DNA from: CAJCIS01 sp965276755
GTDB taxonomy: Bacteria > Pseudomonadota > Alphaproteobacteria > Acetobacterales > Acetobacteraceae
Direction of reading: 5' to 3'
Length of the DNA stretch: 64,000 nucleotides
Assembly (NCBI GenBank): GCA_965276755.1
Contig: OZ255625.1
Span: 1,798,001 to 1,862,000, forward strand
The notes under the pieces are model-generated. The model was not told the DNA's origin. It did no database searches and saw only the letters and a program-made list of their open reading frames with translations. This document shows, piece after piece, positions 1-7,816 of this stretch; within the stretch, counting starts at the first letter, position 1; each line of letters opens with the position of its first letter. Position numbers and translations under genes: made by a program.

Positions 1-373
1 GCATAAGGTCTCGCACTGATCTCGGCACGGACAACCTCGTCAAGCGATCGCCGCGTTTCTGGCGATATTCGTTCAATCGCGCAAGAGTGGCGTCGGTCGG
101 CTCGACAAACAACTTTTGGTTCTGGGCAGCGTCCTCGAACGAGGCTTGCGTAAGCTCAACGGTGGTAAATGGTCAGGTGCCGCGGTAGGCCCTCAGATGT
201 CCGAGGCTGGCCTGGCGCTGGAGCGCTTGCCATGCGGCGGTTGCATCGAGAGTCCAGTTCCGGCGCCATTTCGATCATTGCGGGGACTGCATCTTGGTCG
301 AGCACGGACCACAGCAGGTCCTGCTCAAACGAGCCTGCGCGTGTGCCTGACTTGGCCGGCTCGGGTCGGCCCA
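1..373. other. No supportable intact gene (window edge)
   Basis: No complete gene can be supported here. Downstream of the last immunity copy the sequence matches the inter-copy spacer for only a few tens of bases, then diverges. On the minus strand a frame is open from about 272 to the window edge except for one TGA at 173-175. It reads like protein but matches nothing I recognise, so it may be the end of a decayed gene or chance GC-rich open frame. Confidence 0.3.
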
Positions 374-1054
374 TCAGTCCTGCGGGCCGAGATTGCGGAG
401 GAAGTTTTCTCTGTCCGAGACGTAGTTCACCAGGCGGATCGGCCCGAGCTGGGCCAGGATGGCGAAGTGCTCGCGCGCGCGCACGCGCTTGACTGAGGCG
501 ATGTCGGTTGAGCCGCCGAGTGCCAGGGCGGGATGCAAGCCGTAACATTCTCCGAGGTCGGGCGGGCCTAGGCGCTTGGCGCAACGCTCATAGATCGGCG
601 CTGCGCTGGCCGTGTTGTCAAAGAGGGTGAATCTGTCCTTATCACCTAAACGATACAGGCGGCTTGTCAGCGCAATATTCGCCTCTGTCGCTTTCCAATC
701 GGGTCGGACTGAATCGGCGCTTGCGTCTAAATACGGCAGGTTCACGAGCAGGCACTGCCGGGTCTCGTGCCAGAGCACAAGGTCGCCAAAGGCCCCATAG
801 CCGATGAGATGCGTGTGATCTGGGCTGAAATCAGGATCGCCGCCCAGAATTAGGGTGACGACGCCGATGTAGTCGGCGGGATTGCAGAACTGAAACTTTC
901 CGCCGGCCCAACCGCCGAGTCCGTATTCCTGCCAATATTCGATCAGGCCGCTCGGCACTTTCGGTTGGAACTGCGCGATCAAGGCTTGATCAGGGTGCGC
1001 AGTCTGCAGCTGCGGGCCGAGTTTCTTTGCGACGTAAGCGGAGTCTTCGTTCAA
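374..1054 (-). CDS. Tdi1-like T6SS immunity protein, copy 1 (GAD-like + DUF1851), TTG start
   Basis: Most distal of four tandem paralogues. The N-terminal half has a GAD-like domain (motifs PSGLIEYWQEYG, KFQFCNPADY); the C-terminal half is a DUF1851/Tdi1 C-terminal domain (GECYGLHPALALGG, SVKRVRAREHFA). Agrobacterium Tdi1, which neutralises the Tde1 DNase, has the same two domains, so cytoplasmic binding of the cognate effector is inferred. The other copies start ATG-AAC-GAA-GAC; here the homologous codon is TTG (1052-1054) followed by AACGAAGAC. An upstream in-frame ATG at 1105 would add 17 residues unlike the other copies. The C-terminal tail (VSDRENFLRNLGPQD) is diverged. Translation may therefore be weakened, or this may be an early-decay copy. 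Confidence 0.8.
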   Translation of the reverse strand: MNEDSAYVAKKLGPQLQTAHPDQALIAQFQPKVPSGLIEYWQEYGLGGWAGGKFQFCNPADYIGVVTLILGGDPDFSPDHTHLIGYGAFGDLVLWHETRQCLLVNLPYLDASADSVRPDWKATEANIALTSRLYRLGDKDRFTLFDNTASAAPIYERCAKRLGPPDLGECYGLHPALALGGSTDIASVKRVRAREHFAILAQLGPIRLVNYVSDRENFLRNLGPQD

Positions 1055-1180
1055 GAGGGCGCGTCCGTGTGCGGCCCGGGGGTCGGGCTGGGCCGAGCAT
1101 TGCATCGTCTCATTGCAGGACCGCTTCCGTGATCACGGCGTGCCCGCTGGCTTGTGGCCCTGTGCGGCCCGGGCTGCCCA

Positions 1181-1861
1181 TCAGCCCTGCGGGCCAAGGT
1201 TACGGACAAAAATCTCTTTTAGGCCATCGTAGTTCAACAAGCGGATCGGGCCGAGCTGGGCCAGGATGGCGAAGTGCTCGCGCGCCCGCACGCGCTTGAC
1301 GGAGGCGATGTCGGTTGAGCCGCCAAGTGCCAGCGCCGGGTGCAAGCCGTAACATTCTCCCAAATCGGGCGGCCCCAGGCGCTTGACGCAACGCTCGTAG
1401 ATCGGCGCCGCACTGGCCGTGTTGTCGAACAGGGTAAAGGTTCGCTTGTTAGATAAATGGTATAGCCGGCTCGACAGTGCAATGTTTGGTTCAGACGGTT
1501 TCCTATTCGGACGGATGAAATCGGCAGTCGCGCGTAGGTATGGCAAGTTGACTAGAAGGCCATGAAACTTTTCGTTCCAGAGCACGAGGTCGGCAAATGC
1601 ACCGTAGCCAATCAGATGCGTGTGATCGGGGCTGAGATCGGGATCGCCGCGCAGTATCAACGTGACGACGCCGGCGTAGTCGGCGGGATTGCAAAACTGA
1701 AACTTTCCTCCGGCCCAACTGCCGATGCCGTATTCCTGCCAAAACTCGATCAGACCACTTGGCAACTTCGACTGAAACTGCGCAACTAAGGCCTGACCGG
1801 GGTGCGCAGTCTGCAACGGCGGGGCAAGTTTCTGTGCGACATACGCGAAATCTTCGTTCAT
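1181..1861 (-). CDS. Tdi1-like T6SS immunity protein, copy 2 (GAD-like + DUF1851)
   Basis: Protein of 226 residues from ATG 1861 (MNEDFAYVAQ), chosen because all copies align from this Met. It shares the GAD-like N-terminal and DUF1851 C-terminal domains with its neighbours. The last 70 or so codons are almost identical at DNA level to copy 4, while the middle (region around RPNRKPSEPNIALSSRLYHLSNK) is more divergent, so the gene is a mosaic. It probably binds and neutralises an Ntox15-type nuclease. About 125 bp of spacer separates it from copy 3, and that spacer is itself part of the duplicated unit. Confidence 0.85.
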   Translation of the reverse strand: MNEDFAYVAQKLAPPLQTAHPGQALVAQFQSKLPSGLIEFWQEYGIGSWAGGKFQFCNPADYAGVVTLILRGDPDLSPDHTHLIGYGAFADLVLWNEKFHGLLVNLPYLRATADFIRPNRKPSEPNIALSSRLYHLSNKRTFTLFDNTASAAPIYERCVKRLGPPDLGECYGLHPALALGGSTDIASVKRVRAREHFAILAQLGPIRLLNYDGLKEIFVRNLGPQG

Positions 1862-1986
1862 GCCGGCGCCTCCGTGCCCGGCCAACGGGCTCGGCTGGGT
1901 GGAGCACTGCGCCTTCTCATTGTAGGATGGCTTCCGTGATCAAGGCGTGCCCGCCAGCTCACAGCCTTGGTGGATCGGCCGGCGCA

Positions 1987-2667
1987 TCAGCCCTGCGAAC
2001 CAAGGTTACGGACGAAGACCTCTCTTAACGAGTCGTAGTTTACTAGGCGAATTGGCCCGAGTTGCGCCAGGAGAGCGAAGTGCTCGCGCGCGCGCACGCG
2101 CTTGACGGAGGTAATGTCGGTTGAGCCGCCGAGTGCCAGCGCCGGATGTAAGCCGTAACATTCCCCGAGATCGGGCGGGCCTAGGCGCTTGGCGCAACGC
2201 TCATAGATTGGCGCCGCTCTGGCGGCGTTGTCGAAAAGGGTGAAGCTTTCCTTGTCGGCTAAACCATATAGGCGGCTCGTCAGCGCAATATTAGCCTCGG
2301 TCGCTTTCCAATTCGGCCGGACTGCATCGGCAGTTGCGCGTAAATATGGTAAGTTCACGTGCAAACATTGCCGAGTTTCGTGCCAGAGCACAAGGTCGCC
2401 AAAGGCTCCGTAGCCGATCAGATGTGTGTGTTCAAGGCTGTAATCAGGATCGCCACGTAGAATCAGGGCGACCGTGCTAGCGTAATCAGCGGGATTGCAG
2501 AACTGAAACTTTCCGCCGGCCCAACTGCCGATTCCGTATTCCTGCCAATATTCGATCAGCCCGCTTGGCAATTTTGCCTGATACTGCGAAATCAATCCTT
2601 GGTCGGGGTGCACAGTCTGCAGCTGTGGACCGAGTTTCTTCGCGACATAAGCGAAGTCTTCGTTCAT
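1987..2667 (-). CDS. Tdi1-like T6SS immunity protein, copy 3 (GAD-like + DUF1851)
   Basis: Protein of 226 residues starting MNEDFAYVAKK. GAD-like domain at about residues 5-105, DUF1851 at about 125-222. The conserved C-terminal block (KRLGPPDLGECYGLHPALAL) is shared by all four copies, whereas the 60-residue segment before it varies. The copy sits one repeat unit (about 807 bp) from each neighbour. Function as immunity to a DNase effector is inferred from the Agrobacterium Tde1-Tdi1 pair and from the effector gene upstream in the same operon. Confidence 0.85.
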   Translation of the reverse strand: MNEDFAYVAKKLGPQLQTVHPDQGLISQYQAKLPSGLIEYWQEYGIGSWAGGKFQFCNPADYASTVALILRGDPDYSLEHTHLIGYGAFGDLVLWHETRQCLHVNLPYLRATADAVRPNWKATEANIALTSRLYGLADKESFTLFDNAARAAPIYERCAKRLGPPDLGECYGLHPALALGGSTDITSVKRVRAREHFALLAQLGPIRLVNYDSLREVFVRNLGSQG

Positions 2668-2793
2668 GAGGGCGCGTCCGTGTGCGGCCGGGGGGTCGGG
2701 TTAGGTCGAGCATTGCATCGCCTCGTTGCACGACCGCTTCCGTGATCACGGCGTGCCCGCTGGCTTGTGGCCTTGTGCGGCCCGGGCCACCCA

Positions 2794-3474
2794 TCAGCCC
2801 TGCGGGCCAAGGTTACGGACGAAAATCTCTTTTAGGCCATCGTAGTTCAACAAGCGGATCGGGCCGAGCTGGGCCAGGATGGCGAAGTGCTCGCGCGCCC
2901 GCACGCGCTTGACGGAGGCGATGTCGGTTGAGCCGCCAAGTGCCAGCGCCGGGTGCAAGCCGTAACATTCTCCCAAATCGGGCGGGCCCAGGCGCTTGAC
3001 GCAACGCTCGAATATCGGCTCCGCGCTTGTTGTACTGTCGAACAGGGTGAAGGTCCGATTGTTATCTAAACGATATAGACGGCTTGTCAGCGCGATATTC
3101 GCCTCGGTCGCTTTCCAATCCGGGCGGACTGAGTCGCTGTGTGCACGAAGATACGGCAGGTTCACGAGTACGCACTGCCTGGTCTCGTGCCAGAGCACAA
3201 GGTCGCCGAAGGCCCCATAGCCGATGAGGTGCGTGTGATCTGGGCTGAGATCGGGATCGCCGCGTAAGATCAGCGTGACGAGGCCTGCGTAATCAGCAGG
3301 ATTGCAGAACTGGAACTTTCCCTTGGCCCAGCTGCCGATTCCATACTCCTGCCAAAACTGGAGCATCCCGCTGGGCAACGTTTTCTGATACTGCGTAATC
3401 AACTCTTGATCAGGGTGCACAGTTTTTAGCTGTGGAGCGAGCTTCTTTGCGACGTAGGCAAAATCTTCGTTCAT
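2794..3474 (-). CDS. Tdi1-like T6SS immunity protein, copy 4, adjacent to the effector
   Basis: First immunity gene after the effector, 226 residues. The start ATG at 3474 lies 8 nt after the effector stop, with an AGGTGA ribosome site overlapping that stop. A longer frame from 3576 exists but runs back inside the effector and lacks counterparts in the other copies, so it was rejected. Same GAD-like plus DUF1851 layout. Translational coupling to the effector makes this the most likely cognate immunity gene. Copy-specific differences (MLQFWQEYG, RLDNNRTFTLFDSTTSAEPIF) could reflect matching to this effector. Confidence 0.88.
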   Translation of the reverse strand: MNEDFAYVAKKLAPQLKTVHPDQELITQYQKTLPSGMLQFWQEYGIGSWAKGKFQFCNPADYAGLVTLILRGDPDLSPDHTHLIGYGAFGDLVLWHETRQCVLVNLPYLRAHSDSVRPDWKATEANIALTSRLYRLDNNRTFTLFDSTTSAEPIFERCVKRLGPPDLGECYGLHPALALGGSTDIASVKRVRAREHFAILAQLGPIRLLNYDGLKEIFVRNLGPQG

Positions 3475-3482
3475 TTGGTCAC

Positions 3483-4166
3483 CTAGCATTTCTTGAGCTT
3501 GACATCCATTGTCTTTTTTCCGGCTTTTTTTGCCGCTTCCGCGGCCTTGCGCAGGCTGTTGCGGATTCGTTTCCATTGCGCGCCAATAGAGCGATTGATC
3601 TTGGAATCGCCCAGCCCAGATATTGCTCCGTCGCCGCCGGCAACCCAGTCGAGCGTGTGTGTAACATCCTTTCCAGCGCCCGCGGCCTCGGCAGCAGCGT
3701 TACCCGCGGCGTCCGCTTCGGCAAGCGATTTCCCGGAAGCACGTGCCGCCTCGCTGGCGGCGTCGCCTGCGCGTACCTTGGCCACCTGGCGCGCAGCCGC
3801 ACGCTCAGCCGAGTCGTCGGGGCGGCCTTCCTCGTCGAATTTGTCAAGATTCTTGAGTATTTCATCAGGAGACTTGCTGTTAATCGCGTCTTCCTGCTCC
3901 TTCAACTGCTTGTCCATCTCGGCCGAATCGCCACCATCGGGCGTGTTGAAACAATCTACCTCACCGCACTCCGCGCATGGCCTGTCCTGGGCGCTGTCCT
4001 TCAATTGCGCCTGCGATTGCTGGTGCGCGTGATAGAGCGCAGCCCCGCCCACGATCACCGTGCCGGCAAGGATCGCCCAGCCAACGGGGCCGGACAGGAC
4101 CTCGAGGGCCGCAACGCCACCTTCGGCCGCGAGCCCTCCGGCACCAAGCGCGAGCGCGCCGCTCAC
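3483..4166 (-). CDS. Ntox15-family T6SS DNase effector (Tde-like)
   Basis: Predicted toxin of 227 residues. The last ~145 residues match the polymorphic toxin type 15 (Ntox15) domain: KQLKEQEDAINSKSPDEIL near residue 87, the HxxD catalytic motif H170-T-L-D173, then GLGDSKINRSIGAQWK near 184-199 and a closing MDVKLKKC. In Agrobacterium Tde1 this family is an HxxD-dependent DNase delivered by type VI secretion. The N-terminus (residues 4-42) is a glycine-rich hydrophobic segment, as in Tde-type effectors that cross the target membrane, and residues 64-72 hold three cysteines. The GTG start overlaps the adaptor stop (GTGA). The immunity genes follow directly. Confidence 0.85.
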   Translation of the reverse strand: MSGALALGAGGLAAEGGVAALEVLSGPVGWAILAGTVIVGGAALYHAHQQSQAQLKDSAQDRPCAECGEVDCFNTPDGGDSAEMDKQLKEQEDAINSKSPDEILKNLDKFDEEGRPDDSAERAAARQVAKVRAGDAASEAARASGKSLAEADAAGNAAAEAAGAGKDVTHTLDWVAGGDGAISGLGDSKINRSIGAQWKRIRNSLRKAAEAAKKAGKKTMDVKLKKC

Positions 4167-5038
4167 GCGGGCGCCGTTCGTTTGGACGCATGCTCCGCCA
4201 TCGCCAGCAGCAGCGCATCGATCCGATCATCGGCGCTTTGCGGGCCGGCCGCCATGAAGGCGGTCGCGGGTTTTGACTCCGCAATCGTGCCCTGGCTGAC
4301 CAGCATCAGATAGGCCCAACGGCCGAGGCCGCGTTCGGTGCGCAGGCCGAGCGCGCGGCCGGACACCTCGCTTTGCGTAATGGCGTGCAGAAGGCACGCC
4401 TCATCGAGCCCGGCCGTGTGCTGCGGGGCAGCGCCGCGGAGGAAGGCGGCGATGGCCAGGCGCGAGCGGGCCGCCATCGCCTCGCCAACCTGCGCCATCT
4501 GCGCGCCCGAGAGCCGCAGAAAGCCGCGCGGCGGGGCGGGCCAGTCGGCGCGCGGCTCCGCCTGCAGCGCGGCGCCGGTGAGGCGGTCGTAAAAGGCTAG
4601 GCGTCTCATCGGCCCGAACAGCCGCGCGCGCTGGGCCGGCGGCAGCACGGGCAGCAGCATCGCCAGCACGGCGGGGGCCCAGTGGCGGAAGAGGACCATT
4701 TCGGGGGCGCCATCGGGCGAGGGGATTTCGGCCATGTTGAGGCTGCGGAGGTGGCGGAAGAGCACCGGCTCCGCAACGTCGCCGGTCCAGAACACGCAGG
4801 CCGCCTCGATGCCTTGGACGGCGAGCAGCGCGGCCAGCTTGGATCGCGCCAGAGGGGCGAGAAAGGGTCCGGCGGCGACGACCGCGGGGTTGCGGTGTTC
4901 GAGGAACAGCGATCGGGCGGGAAGGTCGGCATGGCGCAGCATGCGCGCGACATCGTCGAAGTGCGCGCCGTCGATCACGACGAAGATCGGGTCGGGCCAA
5001 GTGGCGAGTTTGGCATCCAGTGCCCGGCCGGGTTGCAT
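4163..5038 (-). CDS. DUF4123 T6SS effector adaptor (Tap/TEC-like)
   Basis: Protein of 291 residues. The N-terminal half is a DUF4123 domain: FVVIDGAHFDD at the start, LFLEHRNPAVVAAGPFLAPL, then PVLFRHLRSLNMAEI and VLFRHWAPAVLAMLLPVL. DUF4123 proteins act as cytoplasmic chaperones that load an effector onto VgrG or PAAR spike proteins. The gene lies 2 nt after the PAAR gene and overlaps the effector start by 4 nt, the typical adaptor position between spike and cargo. The C-terminal ~110 residues are not conserved in a way I recognise and may bind this specific effector. Confidence 0.85.
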   Translation of the reverse strand: MQPGRALDAKLATWPDPIFVVIDGAHFDDVARMLRHADLPARSLFLEHRNPAVVAAGPFLAPLARSKLAALLAVQGIEAACVFWTGDVAEPVLFRHLRSLNMAEIPSPDGAPEMVLFRHWAPAVLAMLLPVLPPAQRARLFGPMRRLAFYDRLTGAALQAEPRADWPAPPRGFLRLSGAQMAQVGEAMAARSRLAIAAFLRGAAPQHTAGLDEACLLHAITQSEVSGRALGLRTERGLGRWAYLMLVSQGTIAESKPATAFMAAGPQSADDRIDALLLAMAEHASKRTAPA

Positions 5039-5040
5039 GC

Positions 5041-5439
5041 TCAGCCGCGGACGAAGGGGGCGCCGGCGGCGGCCGCGGCCCGCAGGCAGGGTGGTGGCGT
5101 GTCGGCGGCACCTCCGCCGGCCCCTCCCCCGCCACCGCCATCGTCGCCGATCAGCACGGTGGGAAGGCCTAGCACGATGACGCCGCCATGGCTGGTCTCA
5201 TCGCCCATGCGGGCGGCGGGCATGCCGCCGATCAGCACCGTGGTGGAGCCTTGGACGATGGTGTCCGGCGGGCCGACGCAGGTGAGCAGGTCTGTGACGC
5301 GGGCTGCGGGGAGGCTGCCGATCAGCACGGTTGGCGCGCCGGGGGCGGTGATCGGGCCGCCGACATGCGGCACGATGCCTGTGAGCATTGGGCAGGTGTG
5401 CATGTCGGTCAGGCGTGCGGCTGGTTTTTCGCCGGCCAT
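5041..5439 (-). CDS. PAAR-domain protein, T6SS spike tip
   Basis: Protein of 132 residues. Two PAAR motifs are visible (PAARVTD and PAARMGD) within a run of Gly/Pro-rich turns (TVLIGSLPAAR, TVLIGGMPAAR, TVLIGDDGG) that form the conical PAAR fold capping the VgrG trimer. The C-terminus is a Gly-rich linker ending in a short Ala-rich tail, with no toxin domain fused. It is the first gene of the cargo operon; no vgrG or structural T6SS genes lie in the window, so the apparatus must be encoded elsewhere. Family 1 repeat sequence fills the upstream gap. Confidence 0.88.
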   Translation of the reverse strand: MAGEKPAARLTDMHTCPMLTGIVPHVGGPITAPGAPTVLIGSLPAARVTDLLTCVGPPDTIVQGSTTVLIGGMPAARMGDETSHGGVIVLGLPTVLIGDDGGGGGGAGGGAADTPPPCLRAAAAAGAPFVRG

Positions 5440-5488
5440 GGTGGGCCCTTGGTTGGGGTGGGGGAGCCTAGCATAATGAAGCGGAAAA

Positions 5489-5595
5489 AGGCTGGGGGAG
5501 ATGTGCCATCCCCCCCAGACCCCCCGTCGATTTTAGGGGCTCGCCCTAAATAACGACGGGGGGTCTGGGGGGGATGGCACATCTCCCCCAGCCTT
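5489..5595. repeat. Family 1 GC-rich palindromic repeat, copy 1
   Basis: Two complementary arms of about 43 bp (AGGCTGGGGGAGATGTGCCA and beyond, through CCCCAGACCCCCCGTC) flank a short A/T-containing centre. One arm and the loop encode the C-terminus of adk; the other lies upstream of the PAAR gene. Confidence 0.92.
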
Positions 5596-6246
5596 CACTG
5601 ATGTTTGCAAAATCGCGCCAATCGCCGCGGTCACCGCGTCCATCTCCGCCATGCCATCAATCGTGTGCAGCCGCCCCTGCGCCGCGTAATGCGGCAGGAT
5701 GGGCGCGGTCTGCTTGTGGTAAGCGGCCAGGCGTGCGCTGACCGTGTCTCGCCGATCGTCTGCGCGGCGGACGAATTCGTGGTTGCCGCAGACGTCGCAT
5801 ACGCCTTCCACCTTCGTGGGGTGGAAAATGTCGTGATAGCCGGCCGAGCATTTTGCGCAGGTGAAGCGGCCGGCAATGCGATCGACCAGGGCCGTGTCCT
5901 GCACGCGCAATTCGATGACGGCGTCCAACGCCACGCCGTGTCCTGTCAGCATGGCGTCCAGTGCGTCGGCTTGCGGGACTGTACGGGGGAAGCCGTCCAG
6001 GATGAAGCCGCGCGCACAGTCGGGCTTGGCGATGCGCGCGCCGAGCATGTCGATGATGATTTCGTCGGGCATCAGATGGCCGGCATCCATGATCGATTTC
6101 GCGTGCAGGCCGATCGCCGTGCCGGCGGCGACCTCGGCACGCAGCATGTCCCCCGTGCCGACCTGGGCGATGCCGTAGGCCTGTTGCAGCCGCTTTGCCT
6201 GCGTGCCCTTGCCCGCGCCTGGCGGGCCGAGGAGGATCAGATTCAA
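5533..6246 (-). CDS. adk: Adenylate kinase with repeat-derived C-terminal tail
   Basis: Catalyses ATP + AMP to 2 ADP. P-loop GPPGAGKGT at residues 7-15; LID domain contains two CxxC pairs (CAKC and CDVC), the zinc-binding long-form lid; DGFPRT motif present. The natural end by family comparison is near AIGAILQTS, about 217 residues. The annotated frame continues for about 20 residues (KAGGDVPSPPDPPSLFRASP) encoded entirely by a family 1 repeat, giving 237 residues. The start ATG overlaps the secY stop by 4 nt, so the two are co-translated. In most relatives rpsM would follow; here a T6SS cargo operon follows instead. Confidence 0.95.
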   Translation of the reverse strand: MNLILLGPPGAGKGTQAKRLQQAYGIAQVGTGDMLRAEVAAGTAIGLHAKSIMDAGHLMPDEIIIDMLGARIAKPDCARGFILDGFPRTVPQADALDAMLTGHGVALDAVIELRVQDTALVDRIAGRFTCAKCSAGYHDIFHPTKVEGVCDVCGNHEFVRRADDRRDTVSARLAAYHKQTAPILPHYAAQGRLHTIDGMAEMDAVTAAIGAILQTSVKAGGDVPSPPDPPSLFRASP

Positions 6247-7616
6247 CGCAGGCGGCCTCGCGTGCGGTTTTTCTTGATCAAGCCTTCGTATTGGTGGGCG
6301 AGCAGGTGCGATTGCATCTGCGTAATGGTGTCCATGGTGACGGAGACGATGATCATCAGCGAGGTGCCGCCGAAATAGAACGGCACGCCGTAGCGGCTGA
6401 TCAGAATTTCCGGCAGCAGGCAGACCGCAACGAGATAGAGCGCGCCGAGCGTGGTCAGGCGCATCAGGATGCTGTCGAAATAGGCCGCCGTATTGGTGCC
6501 GGGGCGGATGCCTGGGATGAAGCCGCCGTATTTCTTGAGGTTGTCGGCGGTTTCGGCCGGATTGAAGACGACGGCAGTGTAGAAATAGGAAAAGAAGATG
6601 ATCATGCCGGCATACATCGCCATGTAGAGCGGCTGGCCGTGCGCGAGTTGGCCGGTAATGAAGGTGACGCCATTGCCGAGCCAGCCGGGCATCCAGGCGG
6701 GCAGCGCGGACGAATTGGAAAAGCCCGCGATCGTGGCGGGCACAAGCAGGATGGAGCTGGCGAAGATCGGCGGAATGACGCCGGCGGTGTTGATCTTGAG
6801 CGGCATGTGCGTGCTATCGCCGCCGAACATGCGGCTGCCGACCTGGCGCTTGGGGTATTGGATGACCACGCGTCGCTGGGCGCGCTCCATGAAGACGATG
6901 AAGGCGATGACGGCGGCGGCGATGACCAGGAAGCTGACGATGAAGACGGGCGAGAGGCCGCCGGTGCGGCCGAGCTCGAGCAGGTTGCCGAGCGCGTTGG
7001 GCAGGTTGGCGACGATGCCGGAGAAGATGATCAGCGAGGTGCCGTTGCCGATGCCGCGGGCGGTGATCTGCTCGCCGAGCCACATCAGGAACATGGTGCC
7101 GCCGACCAGCGTGATGACGCAGGAGCTGCGGAAGAACCAGCCGGGGTCTGCGACTGCGACCGCGCCAGCGGTGCCGTGCATGCCTTCCAGGCCCACGGAG
7201 ATGCCGTAGGACTGGATCAGCGCGATCAGGACGGTGAGGTAGCGGGTGTACTGGTTGAGGCGCTTGCGGCCGCTCTCGCCTTCCTTCTTGAGGGTTTCAA
7301 GTGCGGGAATGGCCGAGGACATCAGCTGCGTGATGATGCTGGCGCTGATGTAGGGCATGATGTTGAGCGCAAAGACCGTCATGCGGCCGAGCGCGCCGCC
7401 GGTGAACATGTTGAACATGCCCAGGATGCCAGAGCCGTGGCGGTTGAGCATTTCGGCCATGACCGCGGGGTCCACGCCGGGGACGGGGATGTAGGTGCCG
7501 AAGCGATAGATGATCAGCGCGCCCAGGGTGAACCAGATGCGCTTGCGGAGCTCGGTTGCCTTGGACAGCGTGGCGAGGTTGAAGCTGGAGGCGAATTGCT
7601 CGGCGGCCGAGGCCAT
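6243..7616 (-). CDS. secY: Preprotein translocase subunit SecY
   Basis: Integral membrane channel of the Sec translocon, 457 residues with about ten hydrophobic segments. Family signatures are clear: RIWFTLGALIIYRFGTYIPVPG at the N-terminus, GIGNGTSLIIF in the centre and GGTSLMIIVSVTMDT near the end. The gene overlaps adk by 4 nt. It is normally directly downstream of rplO, but here about 3 kb containing pstSCA intervene, so expression must come through the pst region or from a new promoter in the 7617-7816 gap. Confidence 0.97.
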   Translation of the reverse strand: MASAAEQFASSFNLATLSKATELRKRIWFTLGALIIYRFGTYIPVPGVDPAVMAEMLNRHGSGILGMFNMFTGGALGRMTVFALNIMPYISASIITQLMSSAIPALETLKKEGESGRKRLNQYTRYLTVLIALIQSYGISVGLEGMHGTAGAVAVADPGWFFRSSCVITLVGGTMFLMWLGEQITARGIGNGTSLIIFSGIVANLPNALGNLLELGRTGGLSPVFIVSFLVIAAAVIAFIVFMERAQRRVVIQYPKRQVGSRMFGGDSTHMPLKINTAGVIPPIFASSILLVPATIAGFSNSSALPAWMPGWLGNGVTFITGQLAHGQPLYMAMYAGMIIFFSYFYTAVVFNPAETADNLKKYGGFIPGIRPGTNTAAYFDSILMRLTTLGALYLVAVCLLPEILISRYGVPFYFGGTSLMIIVSVTMDTITQMQSHLLAHQYEGLIKKNRTRGRLR

Positions 7617-7687
7617 GGGCCGGTCCTTGGGTGTGGGGCGGGTGGTGGGTTGGGGATTTAAGGGGCGGGGGGCGGGGAGGCAAGTGA

Positions 7688-7815
7688 AGGAAGGCCAGGG
7701 GCTCTGCCCCTGGACCCCGCTCGCGACAAGTCCTTAGAACCTTTTATTTCTAAAATGGATGGAGGTCTGGAGGCACTGCCTCCAGCGGGGTCCAGGGGCA
7801 GAGCCCCTGGCCTTC
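7688..7815. repeat. Family 2 GC-rich palindromic repeat, copy 1
   Basis: Outer arms AGGCCAGGGGCTCTGCCCCT and its complement, with an inner pair (CTGGAGGCACTGCCTCCAG) and a T-rich centre. The copy lies between pstA and secY, exactly at one border of the pst insertion. Confidence 0.92.
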
Positions 7816-7816
7816 C

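Larger units (their letters stand above)
374..3474 (-). repeat. Four-unit tandem duplication, about 807 bp per unit
   Basis: Stop codons of the four immunity genes fall at 374, 1181, 1987 and 2794, giving periods of 807, 806 and 807 bp. Each unit holds one gene plus about 125 bp of spacer. The 3' gene segments and part of the spacer (for example the block following GTGATCACGGCGTGCCCGCT) are nearly identical between units, whereas 5' and central gene segments differ more. Confidence 0.9.

Noticed and set aside
2..272. Minus-strand frame that looks protein-like, interrupted by one TGA
   Set aside because: No start or known motif, and GC-rich DNA often has long open frames; noted only as a possible fragment.
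374..3474. CRISPR-like array suspected from the regular ~807 bp period
   Set aside because: Units contain full immunity genes and the period is far longer than any CRISPR repeat-spacer unit.
6195..7661. Long plus-strand open frame opposite secY
   Set aside because: Composition (Asp/Ala/Gly/His-rich) is the antisense shadow of secY; no motifs.
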